In this document: in pieces, positions 6,386 to 13,974 of the stretch
How the letters are laid out: the number at the start of each line of letters is the position of its first letter
Position numbering within the stretch: the first letter of the stretch is position 1
Assembly: GCA_937902445.1 (NCBI GenBank)
Contig: CALELJ010000197.1
Span: 1-23,526 of the forward strand
Origin: an uncultured Treponema sp.
GTDB lineage: Bacteria > Spirochaetota > Spirochaetia > Treponematales > Treponemataceae
Direction of reading: 5' to 3'
DNA: 23,526 nt
Notes under the pieces: generated by a model
What the model was told of the DNA's origin: nothing
Seen by the model: the letters and a program-made list of their open reading frames with translations, nothing else
The model's database searches: none
Position numbers and translations under genes: made by a program

Positions 6386-8413
6386 ATGTCATTGGAAGAA
6401 GAACTTAAGGACAAACTGAATCCGGAACAATACCGCGCGGTAACCACACTTGAAGGACCGATACTCATCATTGCTGGAGCAGGTTCCGGGAAGACACGCG
6501 TAATCACATATAGAATCGCAAACATGCTTGAAAAAGGCATACCCCAGAGCGCCATCCTTGCCCTCACCTTTACAAACAAGGCCGCAAAGGAAATGGAAGA
6601 CCGCATCAAGGATCTTACAAACAGAAAGCTCCAGAACCTGACAGTAAGCACATTCCATGCCTTTGGTGTACGCATCCTCAGACAGGAAATCGAAGCCCTG
6701 GGCTACAGACCGAATTTTTCAATCTACGACGAAACTGATAAAAAGGCACTCATAAAGGAAACCGGTGTTGAGCTCAAATACACGGCAGACGCCCTTGACC
6801 TATACAAAATCAGCGTTCTTTTCAGCGACATAAAGACAGGGCGCAAGCAGTGGGACAATGAAAACGACATGTACCGCCAGCTTTACGAAGGATACCAGGA
6901 AGGCTTGAAGCTTTACAATTCCGTTGACTTTGACGACCTTATAGTACTTCCGATAAAGCTTTTCAAGGAACATCCGGAAATTCTCCAGCGCTACAGGGAA
7001 CGGTTTAAATACATAATGGTAGACGAATTCCAGGATACAAGCCACCAGCAGTATGAGTTCATGCATCTTCTTGCCGACAGAAACGTCGCCGTCGTTGGTG
7101 ACGATGACCAGAGCATCTACAGCTGGCGTGGTGCCGACTACCAGAACATCGTCAACTTTGAGACTGACTTTCCGGAAGTACAGGAAATACGTCTTGAACA
7201 GAATTACCGTTCAACAGGTACCATCCTTGCGGCAGCCAACGGCGTAATAAAGAACAACACAAACCGTAAGGACAAGGAACTTTGGAGTGGCAACGGAACC
7301 GGAAAACCTATCGAAATCTACATGCCGGACAACGAGGCTGCGGAGGCTGATTTCATTGCGGAAGGAATCCAGGGAATCTGCGCAGAAGAAAAAAGGAACT
7401 ACGCAGATTTTGGCGTACTGATCCGTGCAAATACACAGACACGTGCCATTGAAGAAGCTTTTCTTGAGGCAAACATTCCATATACCGTCAGCGGCGGAAC
7501 CAGCTTCTTTGAGCGCAAGGAAATCAAGGACATCATCAGCTATCTTCGCGTAATTGCAAACCACGATGACGACATAAACCTGATACGAGTCCTAAACACT
7601 CCCCGCCGCGGAATAGGACGGGCTGCCATAGAGCAGATAAACACGGTTGCAAAAAATATGGAATACTCGCTCTGGGACGCAATACAGGCCATCATAAGCT
7701 GCCCGGAGGAAGAATGTCCTGTTACGGACAATGTCCTTGACAGCCTTAAGGAATTCAGCGAGATAATTGAAAAAAACAAATCCATGCTCGGCGGAAAGGG
7801 ACTTAGCAAGAAAGTCCGGGAAATGGTCGATGAAATCAATTATTTTGATTTTCTCATTGCTGAAAACCCAAAAAGTGAAAAGGCAGCACGCTTCAAGTAC
7901 ATGAACATTGAAAGCCTTATAAAAAGCATGGAACAGTGGGAAAACAATCCCAACTATACCGACACAAGCCTTTACGCATACCTGAACAGAATCACGCTCC
8001 TTAGCCGTGACGACATGGACGAAGAGCAGGATTCTGGAAAAGTAAACCTGATGACAGTCCACGCAAGCAAGGGACTGGAATTTCCGGTTGTTTTCATTGC
8101 AGGTGCGGAAGAAGGACTTATGCCCCACGCCCATGCCGTGGAAGAAGGCGGAGATGCTGCAGTCGAGGAAGAAAGGCGTCTGTTCTACGTTGCGGTTACC
8201 CGGGCCCAGGACAGGCTTTTGATTTCCGCATGCAGGCAGAGACGAAGAATGGCAAGCCTTGTTGACTGCGAGCCAAGCCGGTTTCTTGACGAGATTCCTG
8301 AAAATCTTGTTGAATACCATGAGCCTTCAAAGGAAGTCAATGACGAAATGGCCCACGAACTGCTTCAGAACATGCTTAAAAACATGGCACGTCCTAGGGT
8401 TCCAAAACTTTAA
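6386..8413 (+). CDS. ATP-dependent DNA helicase of the UvrD/Rep/PcrA superfamily-1 type
   Basis: This is a 3'-5' DNA helicase acting in repair or in clearing and restarting replication forks. The 675-residue protein carries all SF1A motifs: Q-motif LNPEQYRAV (11-19), Walker A GAGSGKT (31-37), Walker B DEFQDT (213-218), motif III GDDDQSIYSWRGAD, motif IV LEQNYRST, motif V LMTVHASKGLEFP and motif VI RRLFYVAVTRAQ near residue 600. The C-terminus stops soon after motif VI with a basic tail (ARPRVPKL), so it lacks the longer Tudor-containing extension of PcrA/UvrD and is closer to Rep in length. I therefore do not choose between uvrD, pcrA and rep. The start has no Shine-Dalgarno and a -10-like box close upstream. 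A lipoprotein gene follows 87 bases later. Confidence 0.93.
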   Translation: MSLEEELKDKLNPEQYRAVTTLEGPILIIAGAGSGKTRVITYRIANMLEKGIPQSAILALTFTNKAAKEMEDRIKDLTNRKLQNLTVSTFHAFGVRILRQEIEALGYRPNFSIYDETDKKALIKETGVELKYTADALDLYKISVLFSDIKTGRKQWDNENDMYRQLYEGYQEGLKLYNSVDFDDLIVLPIKLFKEHPEILQRYRERFKYIMVDEFQDTSHQQYEFMHLLADRNVAVVGDDDQSIYSWRGADYQNIVNFETDFPEVQEIRLEQNYRSTGTILAAANGVIKNNTNRKDKELWSGNGTGKPIEIYMPDNEAAEADFIAEGIQGICAEEKRNYADFGVLIRANTQTRAIEEAFLEANIPYTVSGGTSFFERKEIKDIISYLRVIANHDDDINLIRVLNTPRRGIGRAAIEQINTVAKNMEYSLWDAIQAIISCPEEECPVTDNVLDSLKEFSEIIEKNKSMLGGKGLSKKVREMVDEINYFDFLIAENPKSEKAARFKYMNIESLIKSMEQWENNPNYTDTSLYAYLNRITLLSRDDMDEEQDSGKVNLMTVHASKGLEFPVVFIAGAEEGLMPHAHAVEEGGDAAVEEERRLFYVAVTRAQDRLLISACRQRRRMASLVDCEPSRFLDEIPENLVEYHEPSKEVNDEMAHELLQNMLKNMARPRVPKL

Positions 8414-8443
8414 CCGGAAACTGAACCAGAAAAGAATTATTGG

Positions 8444-8470
8444 TAATTTATCATGGCCAGATTCCGATAA
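8444..8470 (+). promoter_or_regulatory. Candidate sigma-28-like promoter upstream of the CBM-like lipoprotein
   Basis: TAAT (8444-8447) is followed by exactly 15 bases and TCCGATAA (8463-8470). Compared with the classical TAAA, 15 bases, GCCGATAA this is 3 of 4 and 7 of 8. The predicted start point is about 24 bases before the lipoprotein ATG, upstream of its GGAG site. No sigma-70 promoter of comparable quality is visible in this 87-base gap. The match could be chance. Confidence 0.35.
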
Positions 8471-8500
8471 TGAAAGAGAAACTATAGCCGGAGAAAAAAG

Positions 8501-9061
8501 ATGAAAATAAGTTTTAATGCCATAAAAGCAGTTCTCATATCAGCCACAGTAATTTCCATGGCATCATGCCATTCCACATCGAAAAAAGACAACTTTCTTA
8601 CGATCACAGACCAGCAGGTTTTGCCGCCGATACTTTCGGAAGTGCCTGTAGTTGAATATTCCGGTCTTGGAATAAAATATGAGTGTGAATCAATGTTCCT
8701 TAAGAAAAGTGTCGTGATTCAGGACAATGAAGCAAGCGGAAAATTCTGCATAAGGGTCATCGATGAATCTTCCACAGCAACCATGAAAGTCAAGTTCCCG
8801 GCCGGAACTTACGAATGCCTCGTCTGCGAAAAAGCACGTGATACTGAACATTCAGCGTTCTATGTCTATCTGGACGGAATTCCACACAGGGTATACCCGA
8901 CAAATCCACCGACAGCAAAATGGGAATTGACTACAAGAATTCCGATTTATTTTTATCTTGAAGAACCAAGAACCGTTACTGTCAGCATCATGCCCCACTC
9001 GGATCTTGAAAAAGGTTCAACGGGAATGGACCTTGACTACATTCAGTTTGTAAAAAGATAA
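8501..9061 (+). CDS. Lipoprotein with carbohydrate-binding-module-like domain, unknown role
   Basis: This is a 186-residue product with a lipoprotein signal peptide and a lipobox-type ending (SMASC, Cys23). After a Ser/Lys-rich linker, the remainder looks like one beta-sandwich of the CBM6/CBM35 kind. It has a YECE segment near residue 60, an SGKFCIRVID strand, a MKVKFPAGTYECLV strand, an EHSAFYVYLDG strand, and the GMDLDYIQF closing strand that is very typical of such modules. No catalytic domain is attached. The ATG at 8501 has GGAG upstream. It lies 87 bases after the helicase and ends at a strong terminator, so it may be co-transcribed or use the sigma-28-like promoter at 8444-8470. The fold assignment is from motif impression only and the ligand is unknown. 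Confidence 0.75.
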   Translation: MKISFNAIKAVLISATVISMASCHSTSKKDNFLTITDQQVLPPILSEVPVVEYSGLGIKYECESMFLKKSVVIQDNEASGKFCIRVIDESSTATMKVKFPAGTYECLVCEKARDTEHSAFYVYLDGIPHRVYPTNPPTAKWELTTRIPIYFYLEEPRTVTVSIMPHSDLEKGSTGMDLDYIQFVKR

Positions 9062-9092
9062 TACGGAACAACCTAAGCTGTTTAAAATAACG

Positions 9093-9130
9093 AAGGCTGC
9101 ACTTGTTGAAGTGCAGCCTTTGTTTTTATT
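9093..9130 (+). terminator. Rho-independent terminator between convergent lipoprotein genes
   Basis: A perfect 12-bp stem (9093-9104 with 9109-9120, core GGCTGCACTT / AAGTGCAGCC) and a GTTG loop are followed by a T-rich tail (TTTGTTTTTATT). It ends the plus-strand helicase-lipoprotein unit. On the minus strand the stem is followed by a weaker T-rich stretch, so it may also stop the convergent gene, although that gene's stop is only about 25 bases away. Confidence 0.9.
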
Positions 9131-9144
9131 AGCTAAAATTACAA

Positions 9145-9741
9145 TTAGAAACCAGGAACATTTGAGATTGTTCCAGAGATTTTCTTAGGTCCAACTTTCT
9201 GTCCATCAGTCCAAGAATACATGTTTCCTTCAAAAGTTCCGCTTATAAGTGTACCCCTCTGGCCCTTAACCTGACTTGTAATATTGATCGTACAAGTAGT
9301 TGATGTCCATTTCACTTCTGATTCACCTTTTTTTTCAGTATATGAAATATTAGCTTCTGGAATAATATCTTTCTTGAGATCGTCAACAAGACCTGTGCTT
9401 CCATCACCAATAAGGTAATTTAAGAAACTATTGGTCAAATTTTCAGTATTAATTCCAGTTGTATATTTTCCTTTGCTTTGTCCTACATAAGTAAGAACAA
9501 GGGAAGTACCACCGAGCAAATCCTTTGAATAAATAACAGTTCCTTCATTTCCAATAAGAGATGAAACAAGAGGAATGCTTTTTTCACCATTGGACTGCAT
9601 GGCACCGGCGAGGCATGAAATGCTTTCTCCGTCAAAACTGGCTTCAACAGACGCTACTTTTACACTACCATCACAGCCTGCCAAAGTAGAAAATAGCAAA
9701 ACCGCAGCAGCAACCGCAGCAATTTTTTTCATTAAAGACAT
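9145..9741 (-). CDS. Putative lipoprotein, unknown function
   Basis: The 198-residue product has a clear lipoprotein signal: basic start, an alanine/leucine-rich core and the lipobox LAGC with Cys23. The mature part is rich in Ser, Thr and Gly with alternating polar and hydrophobic strands. It ends in an ISGTFEG...ISGTISNVPGF pattern, suggesting a small beta-rich domain. I do not recognise the family. I chose the ATG at 9741 because GGAG lies 6 bases before it; the open frame extends 21 codons upstream, but that would bury the ribosome-binding site. It is flanked by the shared terminator at 9093-9130 and an 86-base A/T-rich gap with a possible promoter, so it may be a single-gene unit. Its codons look A/T-richer than those of the five-gene operon upstream. 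Confidence 0.75.
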   Translation of the reverse strand: MSLMKKIAAVAAAVLLFSTLAGCDGSVKVASVEASFDGESISCLAGAMQSNGEKSIPLVSSLIGNEGTVIYSKDLLGGTSLVLTYVGQSKGKYTTGINTENLTNSFLNYLIGDGSTGLVDDLKKDIIPEANISYTEKKGESEVKWTSTTCTINITSQVKGQRGTLISGTFEGNMYSWTDGQKVGPKKISGTISNVPGF

Positions 9742-9775
9742 AATAGACTCCATCAAATAAATAAAAGTTATGTCA

Positions 9776-9809
9776 ATTCTAATGTAAAAGGAGCCAAAAA
9801 ACAATTCAA
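9776..9809 (-). promoter_or_regulatory. Possible promoter for the 9145-9741 lipoprotein gene
   Basis: Two overlapping sigma-70-like arrangements are visible on the minus strand, each with a 17-base spacer: TTGTTT (9799-9804) to TAGAAT (9776-9781), and TTGAAT (9804-9809) to TACATT (9781-9786). Neither is strong. They lie in the 86-base gap after the preceding gene, in which I see no terminator. Confidence 0.3.
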
Positions 9810-9827
9810 AAGGTATGCTGAAAAAAA

Positions 9828-10949
9828 TTATTTTCCGATATCGAGCATTCTCATGTTCCAGTTGGCAGGAGGATCTTCAATTATGCTCCAGTCAAAATCA
9901 AGAACGCCATGAGGCGGGAAAAGAGGTTTTGGGGCAGGATATTTTTTCGAGGCATTTTCCCTGAGGATGTCTTCAATCGACTTGCCTTCCTCAAGGACAA
10001 GATATGGCTTGCCAAGGGCACAAATTGTGGATGTACGCACCCTGTAGCTGAATTCAGTTCCGTCGTCTCCAGTCCTTTTTTTATCTACCATAATTGAATT
10101 GAGGACAAATTCATCGGGAAGGCTGTCACTTTTTTCAATGTTTCTGATTCTTGAACCGCGCCCATTGACACAGGTAAAAGTCTCGCCGCTGACACGCAGA
10201 TGTTTTGGCACCTCGTAAGTTTCCTCGCCATCGGAAAAGACTGCCTGTTTCTCGCCATCATAATCCATGTCCGTACGCCAGTAACGTATGTGATAGACGG
10301 AATTTTCGGTAATGTAAAAAGACAGGAGTTCCTTTGAATTGACAGGCGGACTTACAAGAATTCCAGAGGCATTTCCACTGTCCTGCCAGTAACCGGTAAG
10401 AGGATTTCCGCTTTGCATCGTATTTCCATCAAGAAGAGGACTCAAAGGTATCCTGTCGGAATCTTCTTCCTTGATGATGAAATTGAGATAAAGGTTTGAA
10501 CCTATTACGGCAAATGGAACGTTATAGACTTCCTTACGGCCAGGATAAACAATTTCCATGTTCCAGGCACCTGAAGAAATTCCATCGGCAGTCAAAGTGT
10601 CACCATCTTCCTGTGTTATTGAGGAACCTGCATGAAGCTCATCCGTGAGAGGTATAAACCTAACGTTAAGTTCTTCCGGCATAGCCTTCTGGGTTGCATC
10701 ATTTACAGGCCGTTTGTTTTTTTCTGTATATCCATGGGGCTCGGCGGCACGGTCATCATAACGCTGGTAAAATTCCCTCAACACGACCATCGGTATGGAA
10801 CCGCTTCCTGTGGAATAGCCACTGTCAAACACAACATACCGTGAGGAATTCTTCCATACGCCTTTAAGAAGTTCCGGTACAGAATGGCTTTCCTGGCCAA
10901 AGGCAAATGAGAAGAATAGGAATGGAAGCAGAAGACAAACCTTTTTCAT
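9828..10949 (-). CDS. Secreted protein with two lipocalin-like halves, unknown function
   Basis: A 373-residue protein has a type I signal peptide (MKKVCLLLPFLFFSFAFG, cleavage likely before QES). The mature protein seems to hold two related beta-rich halves. One begins LLKGVWKNS (G-x-W at 30-32) and the other PLTGYWQDS (G-x-W at 186-188). Each later contains an E-x-Y-x-VP strand, at about 140-145 and within EETYEVPKHL. The G-x-W openings resemble the first strand of lipocalin-type barrels, but this is an impression. I do not recognise the family. It starts 12 bases after the thiI stop with no good ribosome-binding site of its own, so it is probably translated by coupling and is the last gene of the five-gene run. 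It presumably acts in the periplasm or is exported. Confidence 0.7.
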   Translation of the reverse strand: MKKVCLLLPFLFFSFAFGQESHSVPELLKGVWKNSSRYVVFDSGYSTGSGSIPMVVLREFYQRYDDRAAEPHGYTEKNKRPVNDATQKAMPEELNVRFIPLTDELHAGSSITQEDGDTLTADGISSGAWNMEIVYPGRKEVYNVPFAVIGSNLYLNFIIKEEDSDRIPLSPLLDGNTMQSGNPLTGYWQDSGNASGILVSPPVNSKELLSFYITENSVYHIRYWRTDMDYDGEKQAVFSDGEETYEVPKHLRVSGETFTCVNGRGSRIRNIEKSDSLPDEFVLNSIMVDKKRTGDDGTEFSYRVRTSTICALGKPYLVLEEGKSIEDILRENASKKYPAPKPLFPPHGVLDFDWSIIEDPPANWNMRMLDIGK

Positions 10950-10961
10950 TTTTGTGCAGGA

Positions 10962-12200
10962 TCATTTACTCATCATAGATGCGATTTCATCCCTAATAGA
11001 ATATCGGATGATTTGCCTTTCTTCAAAAGACTTTGCAACAAGATCATCGATTTCCATCGCCTCGTAGATCTTTTTTGATTCGGCGACATCGGCGCGTAAA
11101 ACAGGATGCTTTGGACTGAACAGAACGCAGCAATCCTCATAAGGCAGAATTGATGTCGCGTAGGTTCCGATTTCGACAGCTGTATCTACAATTTCTTCCT
11201 TGTCCAGACCAATGAGCGGACGGTACAAAGGAATGTCAGCAAAACTTTCCGTAACGGCAAGATTCTGGCTTGTCTGGCTTGCTACCTGACCAAGGCTTTC
11301 TCCTGTAATGATCGCATCGCTTCCAATGTGTTTTGCAATCATGTTTGCGACCTTCATCATGCATAGGCGGAGCATCAGGGTACTGTAATCTTCCGGAGCC
11401 TTCTGCTTGATCTTCATCTGTACGTCTGTAAATGGAACGACATTGAGATGAGTTTCCATTCCGTACATGGCGATGGTCTTTGCAAGGTCCTGGACTTTTT
11501 TCTGGGCTTCTTCCGATGTATATGGATAACTGTGGAAATAAACACACTCAACGCGCATTCCACGGCGCATCATGCGATATCCTGCAACAGGACTGTCGAT
11601 GCCGCCGGAAAGAAGAAGAAGTCCCTTACCGCTTACACCAACAGGAAGACCGCGGCCCGTTTTTTTCTGTGCACAGTAAACATAGGCCTTGTCACGGACC
11701 TCAACATTGATGACGCAGTCAGGATGCTTTACGTCAACATCCATAGTTCCGTCGTCAAAAAGAATACCTGCGGCCTGGATACAGATCTCATAGGAATTCA
11801 AAGGAAATGCCTTGTCTTCGCGACGGGCATCAATCTTGAATGTTTTTGCACCGCCTTCCTTTGCCTTAAGACCTTCAACACGGACAGCCTCAGTAATTGC
11901 TTCCATTGTCTTTTCAACATTCTGCACCTTGGCCCATCCTGTGATTCCAAGAAGATGATCGAGGGCGAATTCTACGGCAGCGCAGGAATCCTTTGTACAG
12001 TGAACGTAAAGACGGCCTGTAAGAACTTTTACTTTCGCATCCGCTGTTTCCAGGGCAGTACGAAGATTGTTTACAAGCTGTTTTTCAAAGGTCTTGATGT
12101 TGCTTCCCTTGAGTGTAAGTTCCCCTACCTTTCCAAGATATGTTTCAGTATAAACCGAAAAATCAATTTCTTTTTTGTGTTTGTTTTCCTTGTTTCTCAT
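10962..12200 (-). CDS. thiI: tRNA 4-thiouridine synthase ThiI (no rhodanese domain)
   Basis: ThiI adenylates U8 of tRNA and inserts sulphur to make 4-thiouridine, a near-UV sensor; in some bacteria it also supplies sulphur for the thiamine thiazole. The 412-residue protein has the N-terminal ferredoxin-like part with GELTLKGSN (26-34), a THUMP domain (about 60-175), the PP-loop LLLLSGGIDSPVAGY (194-208) and the EDCCVLFSPKHP block typical of the C-terminal half. The extra rhodanese domain of E. coli ThiI (about 480 residues) is absent, as in Bacillus-type ThiI. It starts one base after the upstream outer-membrane gene's stop, with AAGG about 7 bases upstream. No thiamine genes or cysteine desulphurase are adjacent, so tRNA thiolation is the likely role. 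Confidence 0.95.
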   Translation of the reverse strand: MRNKENKHKKEIDFSVYTETYLGKVGELTLKGSNIKTFEKQLVNNLRTALETADAKVKVLTGRLYVHCTKDSCAAVEFALDHLLGITGWAKVQNVEKTMEAITEAVRVEGLKAKEGGAKTFKIDARREDKAFPLNSYEICIQAAGILFDDGTMDVDVKHPDCVINVEVRDKAYVYCAQKKTGRGLPVGVSGKGLLLLSGGIDSPVAGYRMMRRGMRVECVYFHSYPYTSEEAQKKVQDLAKTIAMYGMETHLNVVPFTDVQMKIKQKAPEDYSTLMLRLCMMKVANMIAKHIGSDAIITGESLGQVASQTSQNLAVTESFADIPLYRPLIGLDKEEIVDTAVEIGTYATSILPYEDCCVLFSPKHPVLRADVAESKKIYEAMEIDDLVAKSFEERQIIRYSIRDEIASMMSK

Positions 12201-12201
12201 T

Positions 12202-13962
12202 TTAATACCTTATTGAAACTCCACAGTTGAAGTAGAGATTTGTTTTATTGCAAAGATTGTCTTCCCAGGCTTTACGTGCCGACTCAATGCTCTGTCCTGT
12301 TCCTCCAGGGAACATTTCATTGCCGACTCCATAATTGTGGATATATTCAAAGTCAAAGCCTGCCTTGAGGCTGACCATGGATCCCCTTTCATTTTTAAAC
12401 AGCAGATACTCGGCATCGGTTCCAAAGTGGAAAGTTGTCATGACATGATCCTGATTGAGGAAGTTGAGATGAGTCCAGGCAGTATCAACGTGTTTGCCAA
12501 GCTGGCTTTCAGGATTTGAAAACATGGAATGAGTATAGACGGAACCATCTGTTGCGTAAGTTCCTTTCTCGGCATTCAGATATTCGAGAGCCTCAGCGTC
12601 AGTAAGGGATTCACAGATGTTTGCGTGGCGAGACAAGGATGTACGAATGTTGAATTTCAGTTTTGACGATGGCCTTATGTCAAAGGAAAGTTCAATGGCA
12701 TCGCTGTCCGGTTCATACTGTGATCCGATTTTAATTCCATTGTTGGTGTAGTTCTGGTAATTTTTGATGCCGGGCCTTATGACCGCGTTGTTTGAATTCC
12801 GGTCATATTCCCAATGGCTGTAGGTATATGGAGTTACGAAAATATAATCCAACGTGATCCTTTTGAAAAAACTTTCCTCCGGAGTCCAGATGAATCCTGT
12901 ACGGGCAGCCACACGGTACTTTGCATCAAAGTTGAATTTGAAAAATTCATCCACATCAAAATCATCAACCATGATTTCGCTGGCCCAGGTGACCCCATGC
13001 AATGGCTTTACGTTGAATGTAAGTCCCATGAACACTCCGTCACCTGCCCCAGTAAGTCCCTGGGAAACCATGTATGGAACCGGAAGAAGAGTACATATGT
13101 CAAATCTGTTTCCGACGAGGACAGTTTCAAAAAAAGAAAAATCAAACCAGTCGTTCACGTCGTAGGAAATGGCATGGAATCCAAGAAGCTTTCCAGAATC
13201 CAGGCTGCCGATATTTCCGTCATAGGACGAGGTGGCTCCAAGCATAGAAATCATCTGTGTATAGGTAAGTCTGTCTCTAAGCCATGTAAGGGACATGTTT
13301 GTGGAATGGAACCGGTTGTCGTTCAAGGCAATGCCCTGTCCAAGATAATTTCCATATCCGCTTCTGTACATTCCCCCCTGAAAGAAAAGATCCCTCGATC
13401 CATAGGCAACGGAAGTATTCACATCAAGGTACATGCTGCATGGTCCAAATTTTGCAGGATCATAGATTGCATCATGGGCTTGAAAAGAATTCATGGTCAT
13501 GAAATCCCTTTCAGGATCAGGAGCAATGGTCATTCCGATTTTATATCCCATGGAAGCCATGTCAGTTCCGTCGAAAAGAGAAAGATCACCTTCTACTCCA
13601 GGGCAGACATAGACATTCTTTCCAAAGTCATTTTCCTTTTCCCCATTCTTTTTTTCTGACTCGTATTTAACCATGCCATCAACATCAAGGTAGGCATGGA
13701 GTTTTTTTCCGGTCATGCGCTCATAGACGGAAGAAGCATATTCCCTGTCCGTTTCAGATCCATTTTCAAGAACCTGATCCAGAATGTCCTTTATGTTCTG
13801 AACAGGATAAGGACGCATGGGAGGAAGCTGGGTAACAATTCCCCTGCTTTTCCAGTTGTATGCAAGGCTGTAAAAATCATCGGAGGGATTCACAGAAACC
13901 TGTGAAAAAAGACATGAAAGAGTCAAACTAAATAAAACTGAACACACAAATAATTTTTTCAT
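12202..13962 (-). CDS. Outer-membrane beta-barrel protein, Wzi-like (second paralogue)
   Basis: A 586-residue protein has an N-terminal signal sequence (MKKLFVCSVLFSLTLSCLFS, probably cleaved before QVS; lipidation at Cys17 is a less likely alternative). It continues through many alternating amphipathic strands to a terminal aromatic residue (VSIRY), the usual signal for outer-membrane barrel insertion. Near the N-terminus RPYPVQNIKDILDQVL resembles the short helical element preceding Wzi/capsule-assembly-type barrels. The central block with HAISYDVNDWFDFSFFE and IWTPEESFFKRITLDY can be aligned by eye with similar blocks in the preceding gene's product, so the two look like paralogues. It starts 12 bases after that gene; thiI starts 1 base after its stop. 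A role in surface polysaccharide or glycolipid handling is inferred from family and context only. Confidence 0.75.
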   Translation of the reverse strand: MKKLFVCSVLFSLTLSCLFSQVSVNPSDDFYSLAYNWKSRGIVTQLPPMRPYPVQNIKDILDQVLENGSETDREYASSVYERMTGKKLHAYLDVDGMVKYESEKKNGEKENDFGKNVYVCPGVEGDLSLFDGTDMASMGYKIGMTIAPDPERDFMTMNSFQAHDAIYDPAKFGPCSMYLDVNTSVAYGSRDLFFQGGMYRSGYGNYLGQGIALNDNRFHSTNMSLTWLRDRLTYTQMISMLGATSSYDGNIGSLDSGKLLGFHAISYDVNDWFDFSFFETVLVGNRFDICTLLPVPYMVSQGLTGAGDGVFMGLTFNVKPLHGVTWASEIMVDDFDVDEFFKFNFDAKYRVAARTGFIWTPEESFFKRITLDYIFVTPYTYSHWEYDRNSNNAVIRPGIKNYQNYTNNGIKIGSQYEPDSDAIELSFDIRPSSKLKFNIRTSLSRHANICESLTDAEALEYLNAEKGTYATDGSVYTHSMFSNPESQLGKHVDTAWTHLNFLNQDHVMTTFHFGTDAEYLLFKNERGSMVSLKAGFDFEYIHNYGVGNEMFPGGTGQSIESARKAWEDNLCNKTNLYFNCGVSIRY

Positions 13963-13974
13963 ATTTTTTCCCGG

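Noticed and set aside
11448..12230. 260-codon plus-strand open frame
   Set aside because: It lies opposite thiI, which has clear family motifs; the antisense translation is rich in Cys and Phe with no recognisable domain and no ribosome-binding site.
12140..12230. Thiamine (TPP) riboswitch upstream of thiI
   Set aside because: There is only one base between the upstream stop and the thiI start, so no leader exists to hold one, and no thiamine genes are nearby.
12814..13659. 281-codon plus-strand open frame
   Set aside because: It is antisense to the second barrel gene, which has a signal peptide and a barrel C-terminus; no start signal or domain supports the antisense frame.
13912..13962. 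Lipoprotein signal in the second barrel protein (LTLSC, Cys17)
   Set aside because: A barrel with a terminal aromatic residue is expected to use signal peptidase I, and the downstream site before QVS fits; spirochaetal lipoboxes are loose, so it is not fully excluded.
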